From: JAEXNA01 sp037189585
GTDB lineage: Bacteria; Vulcanimicrobiota; Xenobia; Xenobiales; JADMJV01
Reading direction: 5' to 3'
DNA: 64,000 nucleotides
NCBI GenBank assembly: GCA_037189585.1
Contig: JBBCJA010000016.1
Location: forward strand, 1 to 64,000
Below, one piece after another: positions 1-8,684 of this stretch. The stretch's first letter is position 1; each line of letters opens with the position of its first letter. The notes beneath the pieces were generated by a model, which searched no databases, was not told the origin of the DNA, and saw only the letters and a program-made list of their open reading frames with translations. Made by a program: the position numbers and the translations under genes.

Positions 1-1
1 G

Positions 2-1919
2 TTTGACAGTTCATGGATATACGGTTTCCAGGAAACCGCCATTTTCCTGGCTTTCGCATCGTGAAAACGGACGTTTCACAACAGTTTCATAGATACACGA
101 ACAAGAAGGATTCTCAAGTAATCGGACGAATGGCTGTGCCAGGGCTAGATGCATGTATCTTCGGCAGACCAAACGCAGCAACAAAGACGGTAGCGACGCC
201 ATGTACTTTCAGATCGCCGAGAACGCTTGGAGCAAGGCGAACAAGCGGTCCGAGGTCAAGGTGATCCACAACTTCGGGCGAGTGGACGCCGACAGCGAGG
301 AGCGCCTGCGCAAGCTCGCGGAGTCGATCCTCAAGCGTCTCAACGGCGGAGCTACCGGGGAAGAGGCCGACATCAGCGGCGACGACTGTAAGATTCAGAG
401 TGCTCATAGCTACGGCGGGATCTATGCCCTGCAGCAGCTCTGGGAGAAGATGGGACTCAAGGATTCCATCCTCGACCGCCTCAAGAGGACGAAGCATAGT
501 GCACCATTGGAGCGGGCCCTGTTCCTTATGGTGGCCAACAGGTGTCTCGCGCCGTCCTCGAAGCTCTATTGCTTTGAGCAGTGGATGGCTGAAGAGATCT
601 ACTTCCCCGAGGCAGAGGAGCTGCAGCTCCATCATTTCTATCGTGCCTTGGACTTCCTCGAAGAGTGCAAGCCCGACCTGGAGAAGGCAGTGTTCTTCAA
701 GATCGCCGACCTCTTCAACACCGACGTCGAGCTTATTTTCTACGACACAACCTCCGTCCACTTTGAGGTCGATGAAGAGGACGAAGAAGGCGACGACCAG
801 CTGCGCGTTCGCGGCTACTCCAAGAACGGACGCTCCGATGCGCCACAGGTCGTCGTAGGACTCGCCATGACCCGCGACGGGCTGCCAGTTCGAAGCTGGG
901 TGTTTCCGGGCAACACCGTGGACTCGAGCACCGTCAAGCAGGTCAAGGCTGACCTGCGGGGTTGGAACCTCACCCGATGTGTTTTCGTCGGGGATGCCGG
1001 CTTGGTCTCGGAGGAGAATCTTCGAGAGCTTAGCCTGGGTGGTGGGCGTTACATCGTTGGCAATCCGCTTCGCCGAGAGTTGGAGATTCGCGAGGAGGTT
1101 CTCACCCGCAAAGGCCGCTATGCGGAAGTCCAGACCGCCACCGGCCGAGACAACCTGAAGGTCAAAGAAGTTATCGTGGGCGACGGAGAGCGTGCGCGAC
1201 GTTACATACTCTGCTTCAACCCGCAGGAAGCCGCGCGGCAAGCCCAACGGAGGACACAGTTGCTCGAGCATCTCGAAAGCGAGCTGAAGGCCCTCGAGAA
1301 GCGCACCGACGACCATCCCAAGAAGGCCTGCGAGCTACTGGCCAGTCGACGCTACGGCAAGTACCTCCGCAAGCTCAAGGATGGCCGGCTCAAGCTTTGC
1401 CAGGCCTCAATCAAAGAGGCCTCACGAACGGATGGCAAGTGGGTGCTGCGCACCAACGACGACACCCTATCTGCCGAGGATGTCGCCCAGGCCTACAAGC
1501 ACCTGTTGGACACTGAGTGCGCCTGGCGGCAGATGAAGAGCGTTTTGAAAGTGCGTCCCGTTTATCACTGGAACGCCGACCGAATCCGTGCTCACGTGAC
1601 GGTGTGCGTGCTTGCCCTGCTGTTGATCCGGATTGCCGAGAACGAATGTGGCGACACCTGGCGAACGATCCGTGACAGTCTCCAGCTCCAAAAAGCTGTA
1701 GTATTTTCTGGGCCTTCCGGAAGCTTCACGCGGACCACGGAGATCCGGCCCGAGACCGGCGAAGCGTTGAAAAGACTGGGCTTGGACCCTCCCAAACAAT
1801 TGCTCAACGTTGGTTAGAAACCCCTCTCCGACCTAGATATTTTCGAGATCTCGGCCGATGTGCTTTTCATGGCTTAACCACGCCTTTGGCCGGCCATTTT
1901 CTATCTAGCAACTGTCAAA
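2..1919 (+). mobile_element. IS1634-family insertion sequence, apparently complete
   Basis: The ends carry a perfect 10-bp terminal inverted repeat, TTTGACAGTT at 2-11 and its complement AACTGTCAAA at 1910-1919. The match continues imperfectly for about another 10 bp (six of ten positions). A single full-length transposase lies between them. The left flank is cut by the window edge, so a target-site duplication cannot be checked. Family assignment rests on the transposase. A decayed fragment of a related transposase is present at about 47328-47441. Confidence 0.8.
153..1817 (+). CDS. IS1634-type (IS4-like, DDE) transposase
   Basis: A 554-residue DDE transposase that would cut and join the ends of the surrounding element. 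Recognisable blocks are YDTTSVHFE near the middle (first catalytic Asp region), FVGDAGLVSEENL (second Asp) and a C-terminal block with Y-H-W-N-A-D-R-I-R-A-H, which carries the family signature around the catalytic Glu. The long insertion between the second and third acidic blocks is typical of this family. The frame is open from end to end with no internal stop, so the gene may be active. The start at 153 keeps the usual N-terminal MYLRQTKRSNKDGS region. Confidence 0.9.
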   Translation: MYLRQTKRSNKDGSDAMYFQIAENAWSKANKRSEVKVIHNFGRVDADSEERLRKLAESILKRLNGGATGEEADISGDDCKIQSAHSYGGIYALQQLWEKMGLKDSILDRLKRTKHSAPLERALFLMVANRCLAPSSKLYCFEQWMAEEIYFPEAEELQLHHFYRALDFLEECKPDLEKAVFFKIADLFNTDVELIFYDTTSVHFEVDEEDEEGDDQLRVRGYSKNGRSDAPQVVVGLAMTRDGLPVRSWVFPGNTVDSSTVKQVKADLRGWNLTRCVFVGDAGLVSEENLRELSLGGGRYIVGNPLRRELEIREEVLTRKGRYAEVQTATGRDNLKVKEVIVGDGERARRYILCFNPQEAARQAQRRTQLLEHLESELKALEKRTDDHPKKACELLASRRYGKYLRKLKDGRLKLCQASIKEASRTDGKWVLRTNDDTLSAEDVAQAYKHLLDTECAWRQMKSVLKVRPVYHWNADRIRAHVTVCVLALLLIRIAENECGDTWRTIRDSLQLQKAVVFSGPSGSFTRTTEIRPETGEALKRLGLDPPKQLLNVG

Positions 1920-2043
1920 TGGGGGTCTCAGTAAGGATCCGGCGATGAGAGAATTCTCAGTCACGGTCTGGTGGAGCTAGGGGAACTTTGGCGGGGAGAA
2001 ACTGTCCTATAGAGAGAACGGGTTTGGGACAGCGGAGGCATAT

Positions 2044-2415
2044 ATGAGATTTCTCACGATAATTTTAGGTTTGTTTTGCCTGGCTCTTTCCCCCGCCTGG
2101 GCTAAGGACGACCGGTGCGCTTGCGAGCAAGCATGTACCTGCTCCAAAGAAAAGATCGGAGCTTCCATGGAGGGGCGGATCGCTCCGGCGGGCCCTTCCA
2201 TCTACATGGAGGGCTCTCATGAGCTTCTCGATCGTTCCGGGAAGGTCTTCGCTCGACTCTCCGGCCTTCAAGCCGACTTTGACCTTTCCGCTCACGAGGG
2301 CCAATGGGTCAAAGTTCTGGGCGATTGGCGTCCGACGGTGGAAGCCGGGGGCAAGATTTTCGAGGTTCGAGGCGTAACCGCGCCGGAGTCTCCACCCGGT
2401 CTCATCGAACCCTAA
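2044..2415 (+). CDS. small secreted protein with a Cys cluster and an OB-like domain
   Basis: The 123-residue product starts with a clear signal peptide (MRFLTIILGLFCLALSPAWA). The mature N-terminus has a compact cysteine cluster, CACEQACTC, which could bind metal or form disulfides. The rest (about residues 50-115) alternates short strands, with LLDRSGKVFARLSG and GQWVKVLGDWRP, and resembles small bacterial OB-fold domains. A strong ribosome site (GGAGG, 5 nt before ATG) fixes the start. It lies 68 bp upstream of a P-type ATPase on the same strand, with a hairpin between them. I do not recognise a named family; a periplasmic metal-binding role is only an inference. Confidence 0.6.
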   Translation: MRFLTIILGLFCLALSPAWAKDDRCACEQACTCSKEKIGASMEGRIAPAGPSIYMEGSHELLDRSGKVFARLSGLQADFDLSAHEGQWVKVLGDWRPTVEAGGKIFEVRGVTAPESPPGLIEP

Positions 2416-2427
2416 GGGAACAGGACA

Positions 2428-2448
2428 GGAGCGGCTATCTTCCGCTCC
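2428..2448 (+). terminator. hairpin between the secreted protein gene and the P-type ATPase gene
   Basis: GGAGCGG (2428-2434) pairs perfectly with CCGCTCC (2442-2448) across a 7-nt loop. There is no T-run after it, so it is either a weak or factor-dependent terminator or a processing and stability hairpin within a two-gene transcript. Confidence 0.35.
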
Positions 2449-2483
2449 GTAATCGGCTTGAAATTGTTTTCTAGGGAGTGACG

Positions 2484-5231
2484 ATGAGCCAAATAAAGGT
2501 CCCCTATTCGCGCCCCGTCGAGGATCTCGCCGGCGAGTTGAAAGTCGAGATCAGCTCAGGCCTTAGCCCCGCGGAGGCAGAGAAGCGAACCGAGCAGTAC
2601 GGCCTGAACCGCCTGGAGGTCGAAAGCTCCATCTCCGCCTTTCAGATCTTCCTCCGCCAGTTCAAGGACTTGATGGTCTTGATCTTACTGGCCGCCGTGG
2701 GGATCGCTTTCGGCACCTGGTATGTCGAGGGAGCGCACGGGTTCCCCGCTGACGCCACCATCATCCTGGCCATTGTGGTGGCCAACGCCGTGCTCGGATT
2801 CTTGCAGGAGTACGGAGCCGAGCGGGCCATCGAGGAGCTTCAGAAGTCCGCCACTACCAAGGCGCGCGTGCGCCGTGATGGGAAAGTGATCGGTGTGGAT
2901 CAGGATCATCTGGTTCCCGGCGACGTTATCTTGTTGAGCGAGGGAGATAAGATCCCCGCCGACGCGATTTTGGCTCAGGCCAGCCATCTGCGGGTCAACG
3001 AGAGTCTTCTGACCGGAGAGTCGGTTCCGGTGGACAAGGCCGTGGGACCGGTGGCCGATGACGCCACCATCGACGCCCGTACCTGCGCCGTGTACGCCGG
3101 AAGCACGGTGGCCGCGGGCGAGGCGACGGCTTTGGTTGTCGCTACCGGGCAAAGCACCGAGCTGGGCTCCATCGCGAGTTCTTTAGGCTCGACCACGTCA
3201 GAGTCGACCCCCCTGGAGAAAAAGCTCGACACTCTGGGCAAGCAGATCGCCTGGGGAATTCTGGTCCTCTCCATCGTCATCGCCGCGACTGTGTTATTGG
3301 TCGAGGCGAAGATGGATCTCGAGACACTGACCCGCGTGGCCATGTTCAGCGTGGCGCTCGCTGTGGCGGCCGTCCCCGAGGGTCTGCCCGCGGTGCTGAC
3401 GGTCAGCCTCTCCGCCGGGGCTCGCCGTTTGGCTCAGCGCCATGCCGTGGCCCGCCGCATGTCGGCGGTAGAGACACTGGGATCGGTCACTGTGATCGTC
3501 ACTGATAAGACGGGTACTTTAACCCACAACCAGATGACGGTGCGCAGTCTGTACGCTGGGGGCCAGACTTTCGCTGTGACGGGAGAGGGGTTGGAGTTTC
3601 AAGGAGAGGTGGAAGGCTCCACGCCCGCCATTGAGGCTCTGGTTCGTTGTGGAGCCTTAGCCAACGGAGCTTCCTTGGAGGAGACCTCGGAGGGGATCAA
3701 GGCGGTCGGAGACCCGATGGATGCCGGCCTGCTGGTTCTGGCTCAGAAGGCTGGAATGGACTGGCGCGAGCTTCACGCTGTGGCCCCGAAGGTCGATGAG
3801 ATTCCATTTTCGTCCGAGCGCGCTCGTATGAGTCATCTGCGCGAGACTAGTGAGGGGAAGGTCCTTTATAGCAAAGGCGCTCCTCAGGCCGAACTGGAGC
3901 GCTGTACCACCATCCGGGACGCTCAAGGGAAGACGCGGGAATTGACCGAGGCGGATCGGGAAGCGATAAAAGCGCAAGAAGAAAAGTACGCCGAGAAGGC
4001 TTTGCGCACTTTGGGTTTCGCTCAGCGCACTTTCTCTGGGGAATTTGGAGATGACTCCGATCAAGAGATGGAGTTTCTCGGGTTGGCCGCTTTCATCGAC
4101 CCTCACAGAGCCGAGGTGCCCGAAGCGATCAAGACTTGCCGCGAGGCCGGTATCCGAGTGGTGATGCTCACCGGTGACCATCCCACCACGGCTGGCGCCA
4201 TCGCTCACGCGGTAGGCCTGGTGGACGACCACGTGACGCCCAAGACCGGGGCCGAGCTCGCCAAGATGTCGGACGAGGAAAGGTCTAGTCAGGTTCGCGA
4301 GCAGAACGTCTGGGCCCGTGTGGCGCCTGATCAGAAGTTGGCCCTGGTCAGCAATCTGATCGCTCACAACGAGGTCGTGGCCATGACGGGCGACGGCGTC
4401 AACGACGCGCCCGCCTTGAAGAAGGTGCACGTGGGCGTGGCCATGGGCCAGTCCGGTACGGCGGTGGCCGTGGAGGCGAGCGACATCGTCTTGACCGATG
4501 ACAACTTCGCCACCATTGTCGCCGCGGTGGAAGAGGGACGCTCGGTCTTCGCCAACGTGCGCCGTTTCATCACTTTTCTTTTCTCTGGGAACTTCGGCGT
4601 GGTGGCCGCTATGTTCTTGGGTACTATCTTCGCCGGTGTGTACGGGCTGCGCTACGAAGGAGCGATCTTGCTACCTCTGGCGGCAGCCCAGATCCTGTGG
4701 ATGAACCTGGTCACCGACGGCGCACCCGCGGTGGCTTTCGCTCTGGGTCGAGGCTCGAAAGAGCTGATGAAGGAGCCTCCGCGCAATCCTGACGATCCGA
4801 TCCTAACCCGCGACATGTGGGCCTTGATCATGCTGACGGGTGGAGCCCTGTGCGCCCTCTTTCTGGTCGTGCTCGATGTCCTCCACGTCGGCGGTGTTTG
4901 GACCTTGAAAGGTGAAGGGCCGGCGCTTGCTCGGTCCACGGCTTTCTACACTCTGGTCACAGCCCGTTTAGTGAACGCTTTGAACTACCTCGACCTGAGG
5001 GGAAGTGTCTTCTCTGCCTCGACCTGGACCAATCACTACGTACCGGTGGCGGCGCTCTTCTCCTGGGTCCTGACGGTGGGACTGCTCTTCTGGGAGCCTG
5101 CGGCCAAGCTGTTCGGTTTGGTCACACCGGAGGTCGGCTTGCTGGCGATTTTGACCCTGATCGCCATCCCAGTGGTCCTGGCACCCGCCGAAATCTACAA
5201 GTGGAACCGTCGCCGCGCGGGCCATCACTAG
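2484..5231 (+). CDS. P-type cation-transporting ATPase (P2-type, probable Ca2+ pump)
   Basis: A 915-residue inner-membrane pump driven by ATP. Seen in order: N-terminal cation-ATPase domain, actuator loop LLTGES, M4 motif PEGLP, phosphorylation motif DKTGT (Asp341), MLTGD, TGDGVNDAP and M6 motif NLVTDG. The PEGLP and N-x-x-T-D residues match one Ca2+ site of SERCA-type pumps. M5 reads SGNFGVV, where SERCA has Asn-x-x-Glu, so the second site Glu is missing, as in one-site pumps such as PMCA. Export of Ca2+ (or Mn2+) is the likely role. The ATG at 2484 has AGGGAG five bases upstream and is preferred over an in-frame GTG at 2478. The gene ends just before a duplicated hairpin unit. Confidence 0.9.
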   Translation: MSQIKVPYSRPVEDLAGELKVEISSGLSPAEAEKRTEQYGLNRLEVESSISAFQIFLRQFKDLMVLILLAAVGIAFGTWYVEGAHGFPADATIILAIVVANAVLGFLQEYGAERAIEELQKSATTKARVRRDGKVIGVDQDHLVPGDVILLSEGDKIPADAILAQASHLRVNESLLTGESVPVDKAVGPVADDATIDARTCAVYAGSTVAAGEATALVVATGQSTELGSIASSLGSTTSESTPLEKKLDTLGKQIAWGILVLSIVIAATVLLVEAKMDLETLTRVAMFSVALAVAAVPEGLPAVLTVSLSAGARRLAQRHAVARRMSAVETLGSVTVIVTDKTGTLTHNQMTVRSLYAGGQTFAVTGEGLEFQGEVEGSTPAIEALVRCGALANGASLEETSEGIKAVGDPMDAGLLVLAQKAGMDWRELHAVAPKVDEIPFSSERARMSHLRETSEGKVLYSKGAPQAELERCTTIRDAQGKTRELTEADREAIKAQEEKYAEKALRTLGFAQRTFSGEFGDDSDQEMEFLGLAAFIDPHRAEVPEAIKTCREAGIRVVMLTGDHPTTAGAIAHAVGLVDDHVTPKTGAELAKMSDEERSSQVREQNVWARVAPDQKLALVSNLIAHNEVVAMTGDGVNDAPALKKVHVGVAMGQSGTAVAVEASDIVLTDDNFATIVAAVEEGRSVFANVRRFITFLFSGNFGVVAAMFLGTIFAGVYGLRYEGAILLPLAAAQILWMNLVTDGAPAVAFALGRGSKELMKEPPRNPDDPILTRDMWALIMLTGGALCALFLVVLDVLHVGGVWTLKGEGPALARSTAFYTLVTARLVNALNYLDLRGSVFSASTWTNHYVPVAALFSWVLTVGLLFWEPAAKLFGLVTPEVGLLAILTLIAIPVVLAPAEIYKWNRRRAGHH

Positions 5232-5255
5232 GTGCAGAACTCTTCGCATCTTTCG

Positions 5256-5440
5256 CAGGCATATATGCCTGTGAAAATGATTCTAGAACTCAGGTTGTGT
5301 TGCTATCAAGAAAAACGGGCAGCGTTGCCCGCGAACCTGCGATAGATCAGCTACGCAGGTATATATGCCTGCAAAAAGTGGTTTTCTAGAAACTCAAGGT
5401 GCGCTGCTATCAAGGAAAACGGGCAGCGTTGCCCGTTTTC
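5256..5440. repeat. two-copy 100-bp direct repeat with hairpins
   Basis: Two diverged copies of one unit lie in tandem. Each begins with a palindrome (CAGGCATATATGCCTG at 5256-5271; a near-perfect copy at 5355-5372), has TTCTAGAAC/CTAGAAACTCA-like and TGCTATCAAG-like blocks in the middle, and ends in the hairpin CGGGCA-GCGT-TGCCCG (5316-5331 and 5420-5435). The offset between palindromes is exactly 100 bp. The unit fills the gap between two convergent genes. Confidence 0.75.
5415..5440. terminator. bidirectional intrinsic terminator
   Basis: GAAAACGGGCA and TGCCCGTTTTC form a perfect 11-bp stem with a GCGT loop. The stem ends in A on one side and T on the other, so it can terminate both the ATPase transcript from the left and the rimO transcript from the right. 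The upstream repeat copy (5316-5331) keeps only the 6-bp core. Confidence 0.75.
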
Positions 5441-5485
5441 ATCGACTACGGATGGGGGTGCGAGGAAAGTAAACTTGTGAGTAGC

Positions 5486-6865
5486 TCAATCGCGTAAGAG
5501 GTTGATGATCTTTGAGCCGGTGGTTTGCACGGTTCCGGTGAGGTCGTAATGCATGGCTCCCGTGATGTTCACCGGAACCATATCTCCTAACGGCACTTCT
5601 CCCTCGATGATGACCAAACCGTCGACTTCGGGAGCGTCGCGATAGCTGCGTCCCACGCTCAAGCCCTCTCCCGTCCCCTCGATCAAGATATCCAAAGTCT
5701 TGCCCAAAAAGGCCTGATTCTTCTCAAGAGAGATCTGTTGCTGCAAAAGCATGACGCGCTCCTGGCGATCCTCCTTCTCCTCTTGGGAAATAGGGTCGCC
5801 CAGGGGTTCAGAAGTAGTCCCGGGCTCGAACGAAAAGGTGAAGCAGCCCGCGCGGTCAAAGCGGATGTCGCGTAAGAACTGTAGCAGATTCTCGAACTCT
5901 TTCTCCCCCTCGCCGGGATAGCCGACAATGAAGGTCGAGCGGATGGCAAGCTCGGGCATGGCCTGCCGCATCTTCTCCACCGTGTCGTACATCCACTCCA
6001 CCTTGGCCGGCCGCTTCATGGCTTTCAAAATCTCTCGGTCTCCGTGCTGCAGCGGAATATCGAGGTATTTGGCGATCTGCTTGTGGGTCGCCATTGTTTC
6101 GATCAGGCGATCGCTGACGCAGCCTGGATAGGCGTACATCAGGCGGACCCAGTCGATGTCGGGTACCGCCTTGACCAGGCTCTCCATCAGCACCGAAAGC
6201 CCATCTTTGAGACCCAGATCGTAGCCGTAGTCGGTACTGTCCTGAGCGATTAGAATCAATTCGCGCACCCCTTGATCGCGGAGGTGGCGGGCCTCGGAGA
6301 TCAACGACTCGATGGGACGAGAGACCGCCGTCCCCTTGATCAAAGGAATGGAGCAGAAAGCGCACGGGCGGCGGCAGCCGTCGGCGATCTTGAGATAGGC
6401 GCTGACCCCCTGGACGGCACTCCACTGCGTGTCGGGCTCGGTGATGCCGACGGTCTTGGCTTCCTCGGGAAGATGGTACAGCGGCTCGGGACCGCCACGC
6501 TGGCGCAACTTTTGCACGAAGTCGACGATGTCCATCCAGCGGCGGGTCCCGATCACGCCGTCCACCCCAGGAGCCCACTCCACCACCTGAGCGCCGTAAC
6601 GCTGGGCCAGGCAACCCGCCGCGATCAGCATCTGTCCTTTGCGCTTGGTCTGGGCTAATTCTCGCAAGGTCGCGAGCGACTCCTCGCGAGCCGGACCGAT
6701 GAATCCGCAGGTGTTGACGATGAGAATCTCTGCCTGCTTGGCTTTCTCCGTGGCGGAAAACCCCGCTTGACCCAGCTTGTCGGCCATCGCTTCCGAATCG
6801 ACGGTGTTCTTGGAACAGCCAAGGCTGATAAGGTGAAAGCGGTCGCGCGTGCGGGTTTTAGACAT
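5486..6865 (-). CDS. rimO: ribosomal protein S12 methylthiotransferase RimO
   Basis: A radical-SAM enzyme that adds a methylthio group to a conserved Asp of ribosomal protein uS12. The 459-residue protein has the N-terminal UPF0004 domain with the three Cys of the auxiliary cluster (C17, C53, C85). The radical-SAM triad CRRPCAFC follows (C164, C168, C171), and a C-terminal TRAM-like region ends the protein. The N-terminus HLISLGCSKNTVDSE and full length fit RimO rather than the tRNA enzyme MiaB. The gene stands alone, convergent with the ATPase gene. It faces the mnmD-like gene across a repeat-bearing 227-bp gap. Confidence 0.93.
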   Translation of the reverse strand: MSKTRTRDRFHLISLGCSKNTVDSEAMADKLGQAGFSATEKAKQAEILIVNTCGFIGPAREESLATLRELAQTKRKGQMLIAAGCLAQRYGAQVVEWAPGVDGVIGTRRWMDIVDFVQKLRQRGGPEPLYHLPEEAKTVGITEPDTQWSAVQGVSAYLKIADGCRRPCAFCSIPLIKGTAVSRPIESLISEARHLRDQGVRELILIAQDSTDYGYDLGLKDGLSVLMESLVKAVPDIDWVRLMYAYPGCVSDRLIETMATHKQIAKYLDIPLQHGDREILKAMKRPAKVEWMYDTVEKMRQAMPELAIRSTFIVGYPGEGEKEFENLLQFLRDIRFDRAGCFTFSFEPGTTSEPLGDPISQEEKEDRQERVMLLQQQISLEKNQAFLGKTLDILIEGTGEGLSVGRSYRDAPEVDGLVIIEGEVPLGDMVPVNITGAMHYDLTGTVQTTGSKIINLLRD

Positions 6866-6922
6866 AGAGCACAGTTTTAGGCGACCTCTCTCCTCATCCC
6901 TTGTCTCACATCCTCGCGGCTA

Positions 6923-7060
6923 TCATGATCAAAAAAATTTGGATTCCTGTCCCAAATTCGGGTTCCTCGCGTCTGGGTCATGATCAAAATTCTGGATTCC
7001 TGTCCCAAATTTCGGGTTCCTCGCGTCTGGGTCATGACCAAAAATCCGGGATTCCTGTCC
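6923..7060. repeat. 2.5-copy tandem repeat of about 55 bp
   Basis: Copies at 6923-6977, 6978-7031 and a partial third at 7032-7060 each begin TCATGA and carry GGATTCCTGTCC. The first two also carry GGGTTCCTCGCGTCTGGG. The two halves of the unit resemble each other, so it may have grown from a unit of about 27 bp. The array lies between rimO and the mnmD-like gene. The frame of the latter stays open through it, but the translation is repetitive and unlike protein. Confidence 0.8.
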
Positions 7061-7092
7061 AAAAAACATGGGAGGCGGGCCACGGACCAACA

Positions 7093-7779
7093 GTGAGCGA
7101 AGCCCCAACCCTTATGAAACCGGTGCTCACCGACGACGGAAGTCTGACTTACCTTCATCCGACTCACGGAGCCAGCTACCGCTCCATCCGCGGGGCAGAG
7201 ACGGAATCTCGTTGGGTTTTCCTTGAGGGCACCGGAATCAAAAAGAGGCCCGAACCCTGGACTATCCTCGAACTTGGCTTCGGTACGGGACTGAACTTCC
7301 AACTCACCGCCGACGCGGCGAGGCAAGGCGACATCGCGCTGAACTACGTCTCGCTAGAACCGGACCCGATGCCGAGCGACCGCTGGCTGGTCGAGGAGCG
7401 GTGGAAGGCGCTCGAATGGGGCAAGCCCTTTCAGCACGATAAACTCAGACTCACCGTTCACAAAAGACGATGGCAAGATTGGACTCCCGATATGGCGGCC
7501 TTCGACGCTATCTATTTCGATCCATTCGGGCCCGCCGTCGCCCCCGACTGTTGGACCGCCGACTGCTTCGGATGGGCAAAAGCCGCCCTCTCCGGCTACG
7601 GCATCCTGGCCACCTACGGCGCCTCCTCCGCGGCCAGACACGCTATGCGCGAGGCCGGCCTCATCGTGGGGATTCTCCCCGGCGCTCCCGGCAAACGTGA
7701 GATGACCATCGCGGCGCGCGAGCCGAAGGCTATCGAAGAGGCAAAACTCTGGAAACCGAGGGGTTACCGAGGGCGATGA
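7093..7779 (+). CDS. mnmD: MnmD-like tRNA (mnm5s2U34) methyltransferase, split MnmC first half
   Basis: An SAM-dependent methyltransferase of the MnmC N-terminal (DUF752) type. It should methylate the aminomethyl group of modified U34 in tRNAs for Lys, Glu and similar. Family features seen: LTDDGSLTYLHPTHGASYRS, the ELGFGTGLNF SAM-binding loop, and FDAIYFDPFGPAVAPDCW with the DPF motif. The start is uncertain: GTG at 7093 (228 residues) has GGAGG 17 nt away. ATG at 7114 (221 residues) fits family N-termini but has no ribosome site. The open frame extends upstream only through the tandem repeat. It overlaps the next gene by 4 bp (ATGA), so the two are probably translated together. Confidence 0.8.
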   Translation: MSEAPTLMKPVLTDDGSLTYLHPTHGASYRSIRGAETESRWVFLEGTGIKKRPEPWTILELGFGTGLNFQLTADAARQGDIALNYVSLEPDPMPSDRWLVEERWKALEWGKPFQHDKLRLTVHKRRWQDWTPDMAAFDAIYFDPFGPAVAPDCWTADCFGWAKAALSGYGILATYGASSAARHAMREAGLIVGILPGAPGKREMTIAAREPKAIEEAKLWKPRGYRGR

Positions 7780-8684
7780 CATTGCACATCGTGGGAGATG
7801 GATTGGCCGGCCTACTGCTAGCTCGCCACTTGAGCGAGGACGGGCATGAAGTCAAGATTTACGGCAACGGCCAAACCAACACGCCTCCGGTGGGTCTGGT
7901 TCACCTCTTCGCGGGACGTAGCTTTCGACGCTCGGAACTCGAGCTCGAGACTTTCGCTGAAGCCATCAGGTATTGGCGGAGTGAACCTTTGGCCCAGGAG
8001 CTTCCGGTCAAAAGAAAGCTCTCATCGGGTGACCGTCTCGACCGTAGCCTGGAGGAGGCGGAGCTACCTCAAGAGTGGGCTCCCAGGCGACTCGGAGCAG
8101 GCTGGGTTGAGTACTCTCCCGGCTTCTCCATCGCTACCCAGGTTTTAGAAAGGCGCCTGCGCGATGAACTGATTTCGTCCTATCGACAGGGCTCGTGTGA
8201 TTGGCGGAAGCTGCCGGGAGTACGTATCCTGGCCCTGGGCCATCAGGCCCCCACGCTATGGCCAGAGTTTCCCTGGGACCTTTCGAAGGGACGCACGGTG
8301 GAGGCGCTCTCGGGTCCACCGCTCGAAACCTTAGTGATTGGAAGAGGAGTTCATCGCGCGCCTTTCCCAGGGAAAGGGGGCACTGTCATCCTGGGCGGAC
8401 GCTCCTCGCCCACAGGACCACCTCCAGAGGACGAGCTCGAGATAGCCACCGACCTGACTCAGACTTCCCATAGGGGATTCTCCACCTGGTCCGGACATCG
8501 TTGCGCCGTCCCGGACCATCGGCCCATCCTGGGATGGCTCGACCCCCAGACCTTTGTCTTCCTGGGCTTCGGCTCGCGCGCTCTCTTCTGGCTTCCTTAT
8601 TGCGTCAAGGCGACAAGACAGAGCTTGAAAGGAGCCGAGGTCCACCCTCTCCTGGATTGGTCGAGGCTCAACGGGAAGCTCTAG
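7776..8684 (+). CDS. FAD-dependent oxidoreductase, probable split MnmC second half
   Basis: A 302-residue DAO-type flavoprotein. The N-terminus HIVGDGLAGLLLARHL is a Rossmann dinucleotide-binding fold. The C-terminal segment WSGHRCAVPDHRPILG and FLGFGSRALFWLPY is typical of this superfamily. In bifunctional MnmC the FAD domain turns cmnm5U34 into nm5U34, the substrate of the methyltransferase half. The 4-bp overlap with the upstream MnmD-like gene and the matching domain order make a two-protein MnmC the best reading. Another amine oxidase of the family remains possible. Its 3' end overlaps the convergent transpeptidase gene by 17 bp. Confidence 0.65.
   Translation: MTLHIVGDGLAGLLLARHLSEDGHEVKIYGNGQTNTPPVGLVHLFAGRSFRRSELELETFAEAIRYWRSEPLAQELPVKRKLSSGDRLDRSLEEAELPQEWAPRRLGAGWVEYSPGFSIATQVLERRLRDELISSYRQGSCDWRKLPGVRILALGHQAPTLWPEFPWDLSKGRTVEALSGPPLETLVIGRGVHRAPFPGKGGTVILGGRSSPTGPPPEDELEIATDLTQTSHRGFSTWSGHRCAVPDHRPILGWLDPQTFVFLGFGSRALFWLPYCVKATRQSLKGAEVHPLLDWSRLNGKL

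Noticed and set aside
114..1316. Long open frame on the minus strand through the transposase
   Set aside because: It is antisense to a clear transposase, and its translation has no family features; it reflects codon bias of the real gene.
3657..4430. 257-codon minus-strand frame inside the P-type ATPase gene
   Set aside because: It lies fully within a gene with all catalytic motifs; no ribosome site or domain is seen.
6923..7060. CRISPR array
   Set aside because: Copies are contiguous with no unique spacers and differ from each other; it is a plain tandem repeat.
6901..7092. N-terminal extension of the MnmD-like protein through the repeat
   Set aside because: The extra residues are repetitive (SGSSRLGHDQ) and precede the usual family N-terminus.
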